Below, piece by piece: positions 1-6,601 of a stretch of 14,075 nt of DNA. The position numbers and the translations under genes were made by a program. The notes under the pieces were generated by a model. It did not search any database, was not told the DNA's origin, and saw only the letters and a list, made by a program, of their open reading frames with translations. How positions within the stretch are numbered: position 1 is the stretch's first letter; each line of letters begins with the position of its first letter. Source of the DNA: a bacterium (GTDB lineage: Bacteria > Thermosulfidibacterota > Thermosulfidibacteria > Thermosulfidibacterales > Thermosulfidibacteraceae); contig JALVZS010000026.1 of assembly GCA_027022065.1 (NCBI GenBank), positions 1 through 14,075 on the forward strand. Direction: 5' to 3'.

Positions 1-1478
1 TAGGGGACAGTTCCTATACAGGGGTGAATGGGGGTTTGGTGATTGCTGTTGCGGACGATCCCGGGCTTTACAGCTCCCAGAACGAGCAGGACACGAGAAG
101 ATACATAAAGGCGGCAAGGATCCTTGCCCTTGAGCCTGCAGACTCTCAGGAGGCTTTAATATTCACCAAAAAGGCCTTTTCCTTTTCCGAGGAGTTTGAC
201 ACACCGGTTCTCATCAGGCTCACCACCCGCATATCCCATTCCAAGTGCGTTGTTGAGGTGGGGAAAAGAGAGATTGTTGAGAAAAAGCCACCTCAGATAG
301 ATCCCTCAAAGTGGGTGATGCTTCCTGCCTTTGCCAGGGGAAGGCACAAGGCAGTGTTGGAAAGGGAAAAGAGGCTCAAAGAGTTTTCGGAAAAAAGCGA
401 GCTAAATAAAGTAGAGCTTTTGGATAAATCTATAGGATTCATAACTTCAGGCATATGCTACCAGTATGTTAAGGAGGCCTTTCCGGAGGCTTCTGTTTTG
501 AAGCTTTCCGTCATAAATCCACTTCCCATTGGGCTTATCAGGGAGTTCTGTAAAGAGGTTGAGAGGGTGTATGTGGTGGAAGAGCTGGATTCCGTATTTG
601 AGGAGCAGATAAAGGCTTCAGGAATAGAGGTTTTGGGAAAGGAGGTTTTCCCTGAAGATGGAGAGTTCAGCCCGGATATTGTGAGATCCTGTGTGGACAA
701 AAGCTTCAAACCGAGATTTGTAAGCTTTTCCGATATCCCATCTCGCCCGCCGACACTCTGTCCGGGCTGTCCCCACAGAGGGGTGTTCGTGGCCCTTAGA
801 AAGGCCAAGGTGAAGGTTCTGGGGGATATTGGTTGTTACACCCTTGGAGCGTTAAAGCCCCTCTCCTCCATACATTCCTGTATCTGCATGGGAGCCGGCG
901 TATCCATGGAGCATGGTGCAGCTATCTCTGGAATGAGGGATTCAGTGGCTGTTATAGGGGATTCCACCTTTATGCACACAGGTGTTGCCTCCCTGATGAA
1001 CATAGCCTACAACCGGTCTCCGTCCACTGTGATTATACTGGACAACGGAACCACTGCCATGACAGGGAAACAGCCTCATCCTGCGACGGGAGTTAATGCC
1101 AAGGGCCGTCCCACCACAAGGATAGCCATAGAGGACCTTGCCAGGGCCATGGGCATAAAGAGGATAAGGGTTGTGGATCCGTATAAGGTGGATGAGGTTT
1201 ACAGGGCGGTAAAGGAGGAGCTTGAGTTGGATGAGCCCTCGGTTATTATAACGAGACGCTCCTGCACGCTGATAGCAAAAAGACCCTCTAAGCGTTTTTG
1301 TGTTGATGAGGAAAGGTGCATATCATGCGGTGCCTGCCTTAAGGTGGGCTGTATGGCCCTTTCTATGAAAGATAAGGCACGCATAGATGAGGTCCTCTGC
1401 TTTGGGTGCGGTGTATGTGCGCAGGTTTGCCCTGTGGAAGCAATAGTCGCTTCTGGAGGAAATGCCGATGAAGATTGA
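1..1478 (+). CDS. iorA: Indolepyruvate:ferredoxin oxidoreductase alpha subunit, 5'-truncated by window edge
   Basis: This is the catalytic subunit that, with IorB, oxidatively decarboxylates arylpyruvates (from aromatic amino acids) to aryl-CoA and passes electrons to ferredoxin in the cytoplasm. The frame is open to the left edge (first complete codon at 3) and homology already runs through TGVNGGLV, so the GTG at 24 is internal. Roughly the first 110 residues of the usual ~600 lie outside. Visible parts are the pyrimidine-domain segment ADDPGLYSSQNEQD, the linker motif CPGCPHRG, and the TPP-binding domain with GDIGCYTLG, GDSTFMHTG and ILDNGTTAMTG. The last ~55 residues hold two 4Fe-4S motifs, C-x2-C-x2-C-x4-C and C-x2-C-x2-C-x3-CP. 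The stop overlaps the iorB start, so the subunits are co-translated. Direction of flux (fermentative oxidation or reductive synthesis) cannot be told from sequence. Confidence 0.95.
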   Translation, partial: GDSSYTGVNGGLVIAVADDPGLYSSQNEQDTRRYIKAARILALEPADSQEALIFTKKAFSFSEEFDTPVLIRLTTRISHSKCVVEVGKREIVEKKPPQIDPSKWVMLPAFARGRHKAVLEREKRLKEFSEKSELNKVELLDKSIGFITSGICYQYVKEAFPEASVLKLSVINPLPIGLIREFCKEVERVYVVEELDSVFEEQIKASGIEVLGKEVFPEDGEFSPDIVRSCVDKSFKPRFVSFSDIPSRPPTLCPGCPHRGVFVALRKAKVKVLGDIGCYTLGALKPLSSIHSCICMGAGVSMEHGAAISGMRDSVAVIGDSTFMHTGVASLMNIAYNRSPSTVIILDNGTTAMTGKQPHPATGVNAKGRPTTRIAIEDLARAMGIKRIRVVDPYKVDEVYRAVKEELELDEPSVIITRRSCTLIAKRPSKRFCVDEERCISCGACLKVGCMALSMKDKARIDEVLCFGCGVCAQVCPVEAIVASGGNADED

Positions 1479-2040
1479 CATAATAATATGCGGGGTTGGG
1501 GGGCAGGGAGTGCTTCTTGCCTCTGAAGTATTGGGCCGCTTGGCTATATCCTGTGGGCTTGATGTGAAAAAGAGTGAGATCCACGGTATGGCGCAGAGGG
1601 GAGGGAGCGTTTTTTCCCATGTGAGGATGGCGGAAAAGGTTTATTCTCCCGTGATACCTTTGGGTACGGCTGATTACATGCTGGCCTTTGAGGAGCTTGA
1701 GGCCCTAAGGTATGCCCAGTATCTCAAGCCCGATGCCAAGGTGCTGATAAACAAACAGAGGGTTAATCCTTTAACGGTGCTAAGCGGGGAAGCTAAATAT
1801 CCAGAGGATCCCGTGGCCATGATGAGGCGGCACTTTTCTGTCTGGCATATTCCTGCACTGGATGTTGCAAAAGCCATCGGTAATCCCAGGGCTTTAAATA
1901 TGGTTATGCTCGGAGCACTGTCCACATTCCTGCCTTGGAGTGAGGAGACCTGGCTTTCGGCGATTGAGATGTCAATACCCTCAAGATTTTTGGAAATAAA
2001 CAAAAAAGCCTTCCTAGAGGGAAGGGCTCTCATATCTTAG
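1468..2040 (+). CDS. iorB: Indolepyruvate:ferredoxin oxidoreductase beta subunit
   Basis: This is the small partner of IorA, a member of the POR-gamma/IorB family, which completes the active oxidoreductase. The N-terminal GVGGQGVLLASE nucleotide-binding-like loop and the EIHGMAQRGGSV motif are family hallmarks, and the ~190-residue length is normal for IorB. Two ATGs are available. The one at 1462 is only 2 bases after GGAGG (1455-1459), while the one at 1468 has an 8-base spacer and gives MKIDIIICGVGGQG, the usual family start. I chose 1468, which overlaps iorA by 11 bases. A weak hairpin with a T run follows the stop, suggesting iorAB is the end of its transcript. Confidence 0.93.
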   Translation: MKIDIIICGVGGQGVLLASEVLGRLAISCGLDVKKSEIHGMAQRGGSVFSHVRMAEKVYSPVIPLGTADYMLAFEELEALRYAQYLKPDAKVLINKQRVNPLTVLSGEAKYPEDPVAMMRRHFSVWHIPALDVAKAIGNPRALNMVMLGALSTFLPWSEETWLSAIEMSIPSRFLEINKKAFLEGRALIS

Positions 2041-2048
2041 CCTCTTTA

Positions 2049-2073
2049 CTAACAAGGTTTTTGTTGGATTTTT
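2049..2073 (+). terminator. Weak rho-independent terminator after iorB
   Basis: A 7-bp stem (CTAACAA at 2049-2055 with TTGTTGG at 2061-2067, one G-U pair) has a 5-base loop and is followed by ATTTTT at 2068-2073. It sits 9 bases after the iorB stop. The stem is AT-rich, so its strength is doubtful. Confidence 0.4.
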
Positions 2074-2124
2074 AGCTATCCCTCTGATTTTCCTTGTGAT
2101 CCGTTAAATTGCAGTGAAAATTTC

Positions 2125-2154
2125 TTGACATTATCAACATGCATGTTCTATTAT
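2125..2154 (+). promoter_or_regulatory. Sigma-70-type promoter for the AmiS/UreI-family gene
   Basis: A perfect -35 TTGACA (2125-2130) is followed after 18 bases by TATTAT (2149-2154), one mismatch from TATAAT, in an AT-rich setting. Transcription would start near 2161 and give an untranslated leader of about 130 bases before the gene at 2295. It is one of the closest matches to consensus in the window. Confidence 0.6.
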
Positions 2155-2191
2155 TAAAATATCGTTAGATAAGATTTGAGGGAGGTGCTGT

Positions 2192-2227
2192 TTGAGAAGT
2201 AGGGATCCGCCGTTTATTGCCTGTTAG
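2192..2227 (+). CDS. Possible 11-residue leader peptide in the channel-gene leader
   Basis: Within the ~130-base leader, a strong Shine-Dalgarno (GGGAGG at 2180-2185) is followed 6 bases later by TTG and an 11-codon frame (MRSRDPPFIAC) ending in TAG at 2225-2227. Around its end are two mutually exclusive small helices: ATCCG (2205-2209) with CGGAT (2231-2235), and GTCT (2227-2230) with AGAC (2237-2240), the latter closely followed by TTTTT (2244-2248). This is the layout of a translation-controlled attenuator. Both stems are short (4-5 bp), no amino acid is enriched in the peptide, and I recognise no known riboswitch. It may be chance. Confidence 0.25.
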   Translation: MRSRDPPFIAC

Positions 2228-2294
2228 TCTCGGATTAGACGTCTTTTTGTATCATTAACATTTTTAAAATTAAATTTTGATAGGAGGTTGAGTT

Positions 2295-2804
2295 ATGGCA
2301 CATGTTGCTATGAATACCTTGATTTGGGAAGCTGCGGTAATGCTTTGGATCATCGGATTTGTGGAGTTGGGCATTGGCAAGAACGATCCAAAGGATTTCG
2401 GATGGGTCCTTCTTACAGGTGGTTTGATGGAGACTATAGCCTTGGCCTTTCTTATAGCGGCTAAGGATATGTTCGGTGCCACGGCAGCAGCGGCTTTTAT
2501 TCTACTCTTGTGGGCTTTGGGAGCAGCGTTTGTGTCTGGTGATACCAACAGGCAGGTACAGGCTCATGCCGTTTGGTTCACTGGCTTTTACTTCCTGTTT
2601 GCAGCGGCTTTCTTGGCCAAGCATCACCTTGTAACGCTCACCTGGGCGTTTGGGCTGTTGGTGCCTCTTTGCTGGTTGCTTTCCCTTGGTTCCTATACAG
2701 GCAAACATGTTTTTGGAAAGATAGCTGGTTTTATCTCTTTGATTGAAGGAGTCCTTTTCTTCATAATTGCCTACTGCAACGCTGTAGGGATACATCTGCC
2801 TTAA
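2295..2804 (+). CDS. AmiS/UreI-family transporter (urea or short-chain amide channel)
   Basis: The 169-residue product is a polytopic inner-membrane protein with six hydrophobic segments at about residues 8-27, 36-57, 61-81, 90-108, 113-132 and 141-163, the count and length of AmiS and UreI. Family-like stretches are NDPKDFGWVLLTGGL (compare the DPK...GGL loop of UreI), TGFYFLFAA in the fourth helix, and a final helix with IEGVLFF (UreI has IIEGIL). Known members form hexameric channels for urea, acetamide or similar uncharged amides. No urease or amidase gene is in the window, so the substrate is open. The start is fixed by GGAGG at 2283-2287 with a 7-base spacer. It appears monocistronic, between its own promoter and a strong hairpin. 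Confidence 0.8.
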   Translation: MAHVAMNTLIWEAAVMLWIIGFVELGIGKNDPKDFGWVLLTGGLMETIALAFLIAAKDMFGATAAAAFILLLWALGAAFVSGDTNRQVQAHAVWFTGFYFLFAAAFLAKHHLVTLTWAFGLLVPLCWLLSLGSYTGKHVFGKIAGFISLIEGVLFFIIAYCNAVGIHLP

Positions 2805-2810
2805 GTTTGC

Positions 2811-2829
2811 TGGGGGCCATGGGCCCCCA
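2811..2829. terminator. GC-rich hairpin between convergent genes
   Basis: An 8-bp stem (TGGGGGCC at 2811-2818 with GGCCCCCA at 2822-2829) closes on a 3-base ATG loop. It sits in the 37-base gap between the channel gene and the convergent mgtC-type gene. Neither side has a clear T run, so it is either an imperfect bidirectional terminator or a 3'-end protecting hairpin. Confidence 0.55.
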
Positions 2830-2841
2830 CTCAGATTAATA

Positions 2842-3528
2842 CTATCGGATCTCCACATTACTAACCTCGGGTATATCAAGTAGCTTTTTCACAATTCTTG
2901 CCGGATCCTCTTCTGCCACTACACCGAGTTTCGGCCTTATAACCATCTGCACATCCACTTTGCACTGCTTGCTGTCCCTGTCTATCTCTACAAAGTCCAT
3001 GCTGTATCCTAAGGAGTCCAGCACCCTTTCTATGTCTCCCATGAGGGTTGGTTCATCCACGGCTTCAATAAACAGGGCTCTTCTGGGCTTTGTAAACAGA
3101 AAACGCTTTTCCATTCTTCCTAAAAGCCATAAGGCCAGAAGCAGAAGTCCCGTTGCTATAACGGCCGGTGCATAAAAGCCTCCTCCCACTGCCAGTCCTA
3201 TAGCCGCTGTGGTCCAGAGACTTGCCGCAGTGGTTAGGCCTTTTACAGAGGGACCCATTCTCAGTATGGCTCCGGCTCCCAGAAATCCTATGCCGCTTAC
3301 AACCTGAGAGGCTATACGGGTGGGGTCTCCTGGAGAGCTCCTTGAAACCCCGTACTTTAGAGCTGCTGCGTAGGATAGCATCATTAGTAAAGCAGAGCCC
3401 ACGGCGAGTATAGCGTGGGTTCTGAAGCCTGCGGGCTGGTTCCTTATCTCCCTTTCAATGCCTATCACTCCTCCCAAAACAAATGCCACAAATAGGCGGA
3501 TGAAGACCGTGCCGATTGACAACTCCAT
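2842..3528 (-). CDS. MgtC/SapB family membrane protein
   Basis: This is an MgtC/SapB-family inner-membrane protein. The N-terminal ~145 residues hold about five hydrophobic helices and the family signatures RLFVAFVLGGVIGIERE, AGFRTH and GIGFLGAGAILR. The C-terminal ~75 residues form a soluble ACT-like domain, as in longer MgtC homologues. Pathogen MgtC supports survival in low Mg2+ and modulates ATP synthase; in free-living bacteria the role is mostly unproven, so no gene symbol is given. The start is set by GGAGG (complement of 3535-3539): it abuts an ATG at 3534 but has a 6-base spacer to the ATG at 3528, giving MELSIGTVF and 228 residues. The gene is divergent from the zinc-ribbon gene at 3588. 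Confidence 0.88.
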   Translation of the reverse strand: MELSIGTVFIRLFVAFVLGGVIGIEREIRNQPAGFRTHAILAVGSALLMMLSYAAALKYGVSRSSPGDPTRIASQVVSGIGFLGAGAILRMGPSVKGLTTAASLWTTAAIGLAVGGGFYAPAVIATGLLLLALWLLGRMEKRFLFTKPRRALFIEAVDEPTLMGDIERVLDSLGYSMDFVEIDRDSKQCKVDVQMVIRPKLGVVAEEDPARIVKKLLDIPEVSNVEIR

Positions 3529-3561
3529 GCCCATCCTCCAAGCTAGATGTGTGAGGGAAAA

Positions 3562-3567
3562 TATAAT
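3562..3567 (+). promoter_or_regulatory. Candidate -10 element (TATAAT)
   Basis: An exact TATAAT lies in the 59-base gap between the divergent MgtC-type and zinc-ribbon genes, on the strand of the latter. There is no convincing -35 (CAAGCT at 17 bases), and the implied start near 3574 falls inside the Shine-Dalgarno region, so the evidence is thin. Confidence 0.3.
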
Positions 3568-3587
3568 CTCTGAGGGAGGGTTTTTCC

Positions 3588-3836
3588 ATGAACATAACTA
3601 GGTATAGACTGGTTTGCCCTAAGTGTGGGCAGGAGGGTGTTCTTGTGGAAAGGGAAAGTTATGAACTACCGGATATGGGAGCTACAGGAGACTGCTCCGA
3701 TGATATGACAGTGTATTACTACAGCTTTGAGGTGGAAAGGGGAAACTTTTTGGTGATTCACAACGATCCCCACAGCTTCAGCCACAAAACCTTGTGTGCT
3801 AAGTGCAGGGTGGAAGCAAAGGAGGAAAAAGAGTAG
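3588..3836 (+). CDS. Small zinc-ribbon-like protein, unknown function
   Basis: I do not recognise a family. The 82-residue soluble product has two CxxC pairs, CPKC at residues 10-13 and CAKC at 70-73, spaced like the knuckles of a zinc ribbon or a rubredoxin-like metal site. Between them is an acidic, tyrosine-rich segment (DDMTVYYYSFEVERG) and one extra cysteine (residue 36). The tail is lysine/glutamate-rich. GGGAGGG near 3573-3579 gives a good ribosome-binding site. It stands alone, divergent from the MgtC-type gene and convergent on the winged-helix gene. Its last Glu codon and stop form the left arm of the shared terminator. Zn or Fe binding is inference from the cysteine spacing. Confidence 0.75.
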   Translation: MNITRYRLVCPKCGQEGVLVERESYELPDMGATGDCSDDMTVYYYSFEVERGNFLVIHNDPHSFSHKTLCAKCRVEAKEEKE

Positions 3837-3858
3837 GGAGGGGGGTCCCTCCCTACTC
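3826..3858 (-). terminator. 12-bp terminator hairpin shared by convergent genes
   Basis: A perfect 12-bp stem (GAGTAGGGAGGG at 3831-3842 with CCCTCCCTACTC at 3847-3858) has a 4-base loop. On the minus strand it is followed by TTTTT (AAAAA at 3826-3830), making a textbook intrinsic terminator for the winged-helix gene. On the plus strand it lacks a T run but may still protect the end of the zinc-ribbon mRNA. Both genes' stop codons are inside the stem. Confidence 0.85.
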
Positions 3859-4032
3859 TGCTGGGGCATAGTAGCAGCGCTTAGGGGATATAACCTTTCC
3901 TTCGGCCTTTAGCTCTTTGATGATCCTTGAAACCTCTTTGCTTTCAAGTCCTGTGGCTTTTGCGATGTCTCCAGGCCTTACAGGTTTTCCCGCATCCTTC
4001 ATGGCCTTCAACACGAGCTCCTTTTTATCCAT
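3853..4032 (-). CDS. 59-residue winged-helix DNA-binding protein
   Basis: This short gene is easily missed. It begins at ATG 4032 after a near-perfect Shine-Dalgarno (AGGAGGTGA, complement of 4036-4044) and ends with TAG at 3853-3855. The product starts MDKKELVLKAMKDAGKPV and continues through a helix-turn-helix (PGDIAKATGLESKEVSRIIKE, residues 20-40), then GKVISPKRCYYAPAE, which reads as the beta wing. It resembles a stand-alone MarR/DtxR-like winged helix, with no ligand or dimerisation domain. The ribosome-binding site overlaps the stop of the upstream secreted-protein gene (10-base gap), so the two form an operon. It ends in the strong terminator. Its targets are unknown, and DNA binding is inferred from the fold. 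Confidence 0.85.
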   Translation of the reverse strand: MDKKELVLKAMKDAGKPVRPGDIAKATGLESKEVSRIIKELKAEGKVISPKRCYYAPAE

Positions 4033-4042
4033 GCTTCACCTC

Positions 4043-4837
4043 CTACTTTTTCAACCTGTTTAATATCATCTTGTACATCTTTTCTGGCACCACGACAAAA
4101 CCTGTTACAGCAACTCCTTGGTTTCCGTCTTTGGATGCCGCCGTTATAAACACCTTGTATCCTCCCTTTCCGGGCGGCGTGAACTCTGCCTCAAAGCTGC
4201 TGATCTTGCCGGACCATTTGAGGGGGAGCTTTGCTATGAGCTTTCCATTTTTGTAGATGTAGGCCTTAACATCTATGTCCCTTGCGTCCCATATGCATCC
4301 TGGAGATACGGGGCATCCGCAAAGGGGAGTAACATGTGCACCTATCAGGACCTTTTGGCCAAGGGTATAGAACTGATGGGGACTGGGGCTGTATGAGTGA
4401 ACAATTAGGCCGTATAGGGTGAATATTACGCCGTCTCCGTCAATGTCCTCTCCAGGAATGAGCCAAACGGTTTTTACTTCTTTGTGAACATTGAGCCCTG
4501 CACCAAGGGGACCTTCAACCTCTATTTGAAGTTTTACGGGTTTGTCTATGTCAAACACGAACTCCGCTTTTGCAGCTCCTCCTTGGGATAGCAGTGTTCC
4601 TCTCTTTATGGGCTCAAGCATGAGGATCTTTGTGTTTCCAGTGCCGCCTTCAATGCTGCCTGTTGCAAGTATCTTTCCCGTAAAGGCATCCCTCACCGTG
4701 ACTGCTACTCCTCCCACGGCACTTCCTATAAACTTGGCGTCATGCGCTCTTGCCCTCACTATAAGCTTTGTGGGTATGGCGTGAGAGGCGGAGGCTATCA
4801 AAAGAATCAGCAGTGTTGGTAGAAGAAACTTTTTCAT
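4043..4837 (-). CDS. Secreted beta-rich protein of unknown function
   Basis: The 264-residue product has a clear Sec signal peptide: MKK, a hydrophobic core LLPTLLILLIA, and a likely cleavage after SASHA near residue 20. The rest has no further membrane helix and reads as alternating beta strands, perhaps two Ig-like modules: one with VAVTVRDAFTGKILATG near residues 44-60, and a C-terminal one with FTPPGKGGYKVFITA. Between them lie an acidic EDIDGDG loop, resembling a calcium-binding loop, and a cysteine cluster C-x-C-x5-C (LCGCPVSPGC). I cannot name the family. Start is supported by AGGAGG with a 5-base spacer. It has its own promoter between the hcp terminator and the gene and is followed in the operon by the winged-helix gene. 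Location is periplasm or cell surface. Confidence 0.8.
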   Translation of the reverse strand: MKKFLLPTLLILLIASASHAIPTKLIVRARAHDAKFIGSAVGGVAVTVRDAFTGKILATGSIEGGTGNTKILMLEPIKRGTLLSQGGAAKAEFVFDIDKPVKLQIEVEGPLGAGLNVHKEVKTVWLIPGEDIDGDGVIFTLYGLIVHSYSPSPHQFYTLGQKVLIGAHVTPLCGCPVSPGCIWDARDIDVKAYIYKNGKLIAKLPLKWSGKISSFEAEFTPPGKGGYKVFITAASKDGNQGVAVTGFVVVPEKMYKMILNRLKK

Positions 4838-4866
4838 TGTTTCCTCCTTTTTTGTATTTTTTACAA

Positions 4867-4895
4867 AAGTTATGCCAGCCTAATTCGGTTGTCAA
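4867..4895 (-). promoter_or_regulatory. Promoter for the secreted-protein operon
   Basis: Reading the minus strand, TTGACA (complement of 4890-4895) is followed after 17 bases by TAACTT (complement of 4867-4872). The -35 is perfect and the -10 poor. It lies directly after the hcp terminator, leaving about 30 bases to the gene start. Confidence 0.45.
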
Positions 4896-4898
4896 TAT

Positions 4899-4923
4899 AA
4901 AAAGGGAGGGAATACTCCCTCCC
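4899..4923 (-). terminator. Intrinsic terminator of hcp
   Basis: On the minus strand an 8-bp stem GGGAGGGA/TCCCTCCC (4916-4923 with 4904-4911, loop 4912-4915) is followed by TTTTT (4899-4903), 7 bases after the hcp stop. The same GGGAGGGA arm occurs in the terminator at 3826-3858. Confidence 0.85.
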
Positions 4924-4930
4924 GTAGTTC

Positions 4931-6538
4931 CTAGCCTAGGATTTCCTTTAGATCCTCCTCTGGTGTCTTTATTAACTGGAGGTTGTACTTCTCCTGGACG
5001 AACTTGAGGATGTTCTCAGTGAAGAACTGGGGCGCTGTCGGTCCTATCTTGATGTTTTTGATGCCTAGATACAGTAGCGACAGTAGTATAGCAACAGCCT
5101 TCTGCTCGTACCAGGAGAGGATGAGCGAGAGGGGCAGGCTGTTAACATCGGTGTTGAACACCTCTGCAAGCTTCAGAGCAATTTGAACCGCGGAGTAGGA
5201 GTCGTTGCACTGTCCTATGTCCAAAAGTCTTGGGATGCCGTCAATGTCTCCCAGCTTTTTGGTGAAGAAGCGGAACTTTCCACAGGCAAGCGTCAGTATA
5301 ATGGTGTCTTTGGGTGCCTTTTCCACAAACTCTGTGTAGTAGTTTCTTCCAGGCCTTGCTCCGTCGCATCCTCCAACCAAGAAGAAGTGCCTGATCTTTC
5401 CTGCCTTTACCAGCTCAACGATCTTGTCTGCCACGGACAGCACTGCATTTCTGGCAAATCCGGTGTAGCAGTAGTCCTTTTCCTCATCTTTGTCAAAGCC
5501 AGAAAGTTTGAGGGCGTGCTCAATTACTTGGGAAAAGTCATGGTCATTTATGTGCTTAACGCCTGGAAAGCCCACGGGTCCCATGGTGTACACTCTGTCC
5601 TTATAGCTGTCCTTTGGAGGCATGAGACAGTTTGTGGTCATCACTATGGGACCGGGGAACTTTTCAAACTCCTCCCTTTGGTTCTGCCAGGCTGTTCCGT
5701 AGTGGCCTACCAAATGTGGGAATCTCTTAAGTCCTGGATATCCGTGGGCGGGTAGCATCTCTCCGTGGGTGTAAATGTATATGCCCTTGCCCTCTGTTTG
5801 CTCCAAAAGCTTTTCAAGGGCCAAAAGGTCATGGCCTGAGACAAGTATAGCCTTTCCCTTTTTGGTTCCAATACTCACCCTTGTGGGCTCGGGGTGACCG
5901 AACCTCTCCACGTGTCCGTTATCCAGAAGTTCCATGGCTAGGATGTTGTACCTTCCCGTTTCAAGGGCAAGATTAAGCCATTGCTCCATGTTTCCGTTTT
6001 CGTAAATCTTTATCAGCACATCGTGTACGAACTTGAATAGTCCGTCGTCCTTCTTGCCCAGCTCCCATGCGTGATACGCGTAGGACGCTACACCCTTAAC
6101 ACCATATAGGGTGGTGAGCTTTAGGCCCATAACATCTTTGTCCTCTGCCTTGTCAAAGGAAAGCTCCACCTCTTCCGCCTGCTTCGAAAGTCCGTCGGTG
6201 CTGGAGGCGGGCTGAAACTTTGCCGCTTCTGTTTCTAGCTCCACATTTGCCTCTTTTGCCAGCTTGTCCCTCAACTGAACGGCCTTTCTTATGTACTCCT
6301 CAATCCTTGCGGGATCAAAGTTCACATTTGTTAGGGTAGAGAATATAGCCTCACAGCTGAATGCATCGGCCTCTTCCGTATCAACTCCCTTTTCTTTGGC
6401 CTTTAGGGCAGCCTCTCCCAGACCGGCCAGTACGTAGATCAAGAGATCCTGTAAGAGATCCGTTATGGGATCCTTACCGCATACACCAATCTTTGTGCAT
6501 CCTCCCTTTGCCGACTGCTCACACTGATTGCAAAACAT
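4931..6538 (-). CDS. hcp: Hybrid-cluster protein (hydroxylamine reductase / NO detoxification)
   Basis: Hcp is a cytoplasmic iron-sulfur enzyme that reduces hydroxylamine in vitro and acts as an NO reductase and nitrosative-stress protein in studied bacteria. The 535-residue length is typical. The N-terminal cubane ligands C3, C6, C14 and C20 (C-x2-C-x7-C-x5-C) give the short spacing found in anaerobes rather than the longer enterobacterial one. All hybrid-cluster ligands are present in order: H236 (SGHDL), E260 (THGEML), C304 (TTNCLMPP), C391 (GGCDGARPGRN), C419 (LACGKF), C444 (IGQCNDSY), E478 and K480 (SWYEQK). GGAGG with a 7-base spacer supports the ATG. It is preceded by the hcpR-type regulator and a CRP/FNR box, and is monocistronic up to its terminator. 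No adjacent hcr reductase gene is present; the electron donor is unknown. Confidence 0.97.
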   Translation of the reverse strand: MFCNQCEQSAKGGCTKIGVCGKDPITDLLQDLLIYVLAGLGEAALKAKEKGVDTEEADAFSCEAIFSTLTNVNFDPARIEEYIRKAVQLRDKLAKEANVELETEAAKFQPASSTDGLSKQAEEVELSFDKAEDKDVMGLKLTTLYGVKGVASYAYHAWELGKKDDGLFKFVHDVLIKIYENGNMEQWLNLALETGRYNILAMELLDNGHVERFGHPEPTRVSIGTKKGKAILVSGHDLLALEKLLEQTEGKGIYIYTHGEMLPAHGYPGLKRFPHLVGHYGTAWQNQREEFEKFPGPIVMTTNCLMPPKDSYKDRVYTMGPVGFPGVKHINDHDFSQVIEHALKLSGFDKDEEKDYCYTGFARNAVLSVADKIVELVKAGKIRHFFLVGGCDGARPGRNYYTEFVEKAPKDTIILTLACGKFRFFTKKLGDIDGIPRLLDIGQCNDSYSAVQIALKLAEVFNTDVNSLPLSLILSWYEQKAVAILLSLLYLGIKNIKIGPTAPQFFTENILKFVQEKYNLQLIKTPEEDLKEILG

Positions 6539-6574
6539 CTCTCTACCTCCTTTGGTTTTTTGTTTCTAAGCTAG

Positions 6575-6580
6575 ATGATA
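6575..6580 (-). promoter_or_regulatory. Predicted hcp -10 element
   Basis: TATCAT on the minus strand (complement of 6575-6580) is one mismatch from TATAAT. There is no recognisable -35 at 17 bases (AAGGAT). The CRP/FNR-type box centred at 6608.5 would sit at about -41.5 of a start near 6567, so activator-dependent transcription is expected. Confidence 0.5.
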
Positions 6581-6601
6581 GGCCTGCTTCGGAGGAAATC
6601 C

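Noticed and set aside
24-1478. GTG at 24 as the start of iorA
   Set aside because: The frame is open to the window edge and the conserved TGVNGG motif straddles this codon, so the gene starts upstream of the window.
2125-2137. TTGACATTATCAA as a second CRP/FNR-type box
   Set aside because: The half-sites are only 3 bases apart instead of 4, and the sequence is explained by the -35 element TTGACA.
2161-2294. Guanidine or other known riboswitch in the channel leader
   Set aside because: I could not find the paired ACGR-loop hairpins or any other conserved riboswitch core; only weak short helices are present.
2295-2804. Acetate/succinate transporter (GPR1/FUN34/YaaH type) for the six-helix protein
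   Set aside because: The NPAPLGL motif of that family is absent, while the DPK...GGL and IEG patterns fit AmiS/UreI.
5183-5755. 190-codon plus-strand open frame opposite hcp
   Set aside because: It is antisense to the coding sequence of a complete, motif-perfect hcp; its product has no recognisable domain and no good ribosome-binding site.
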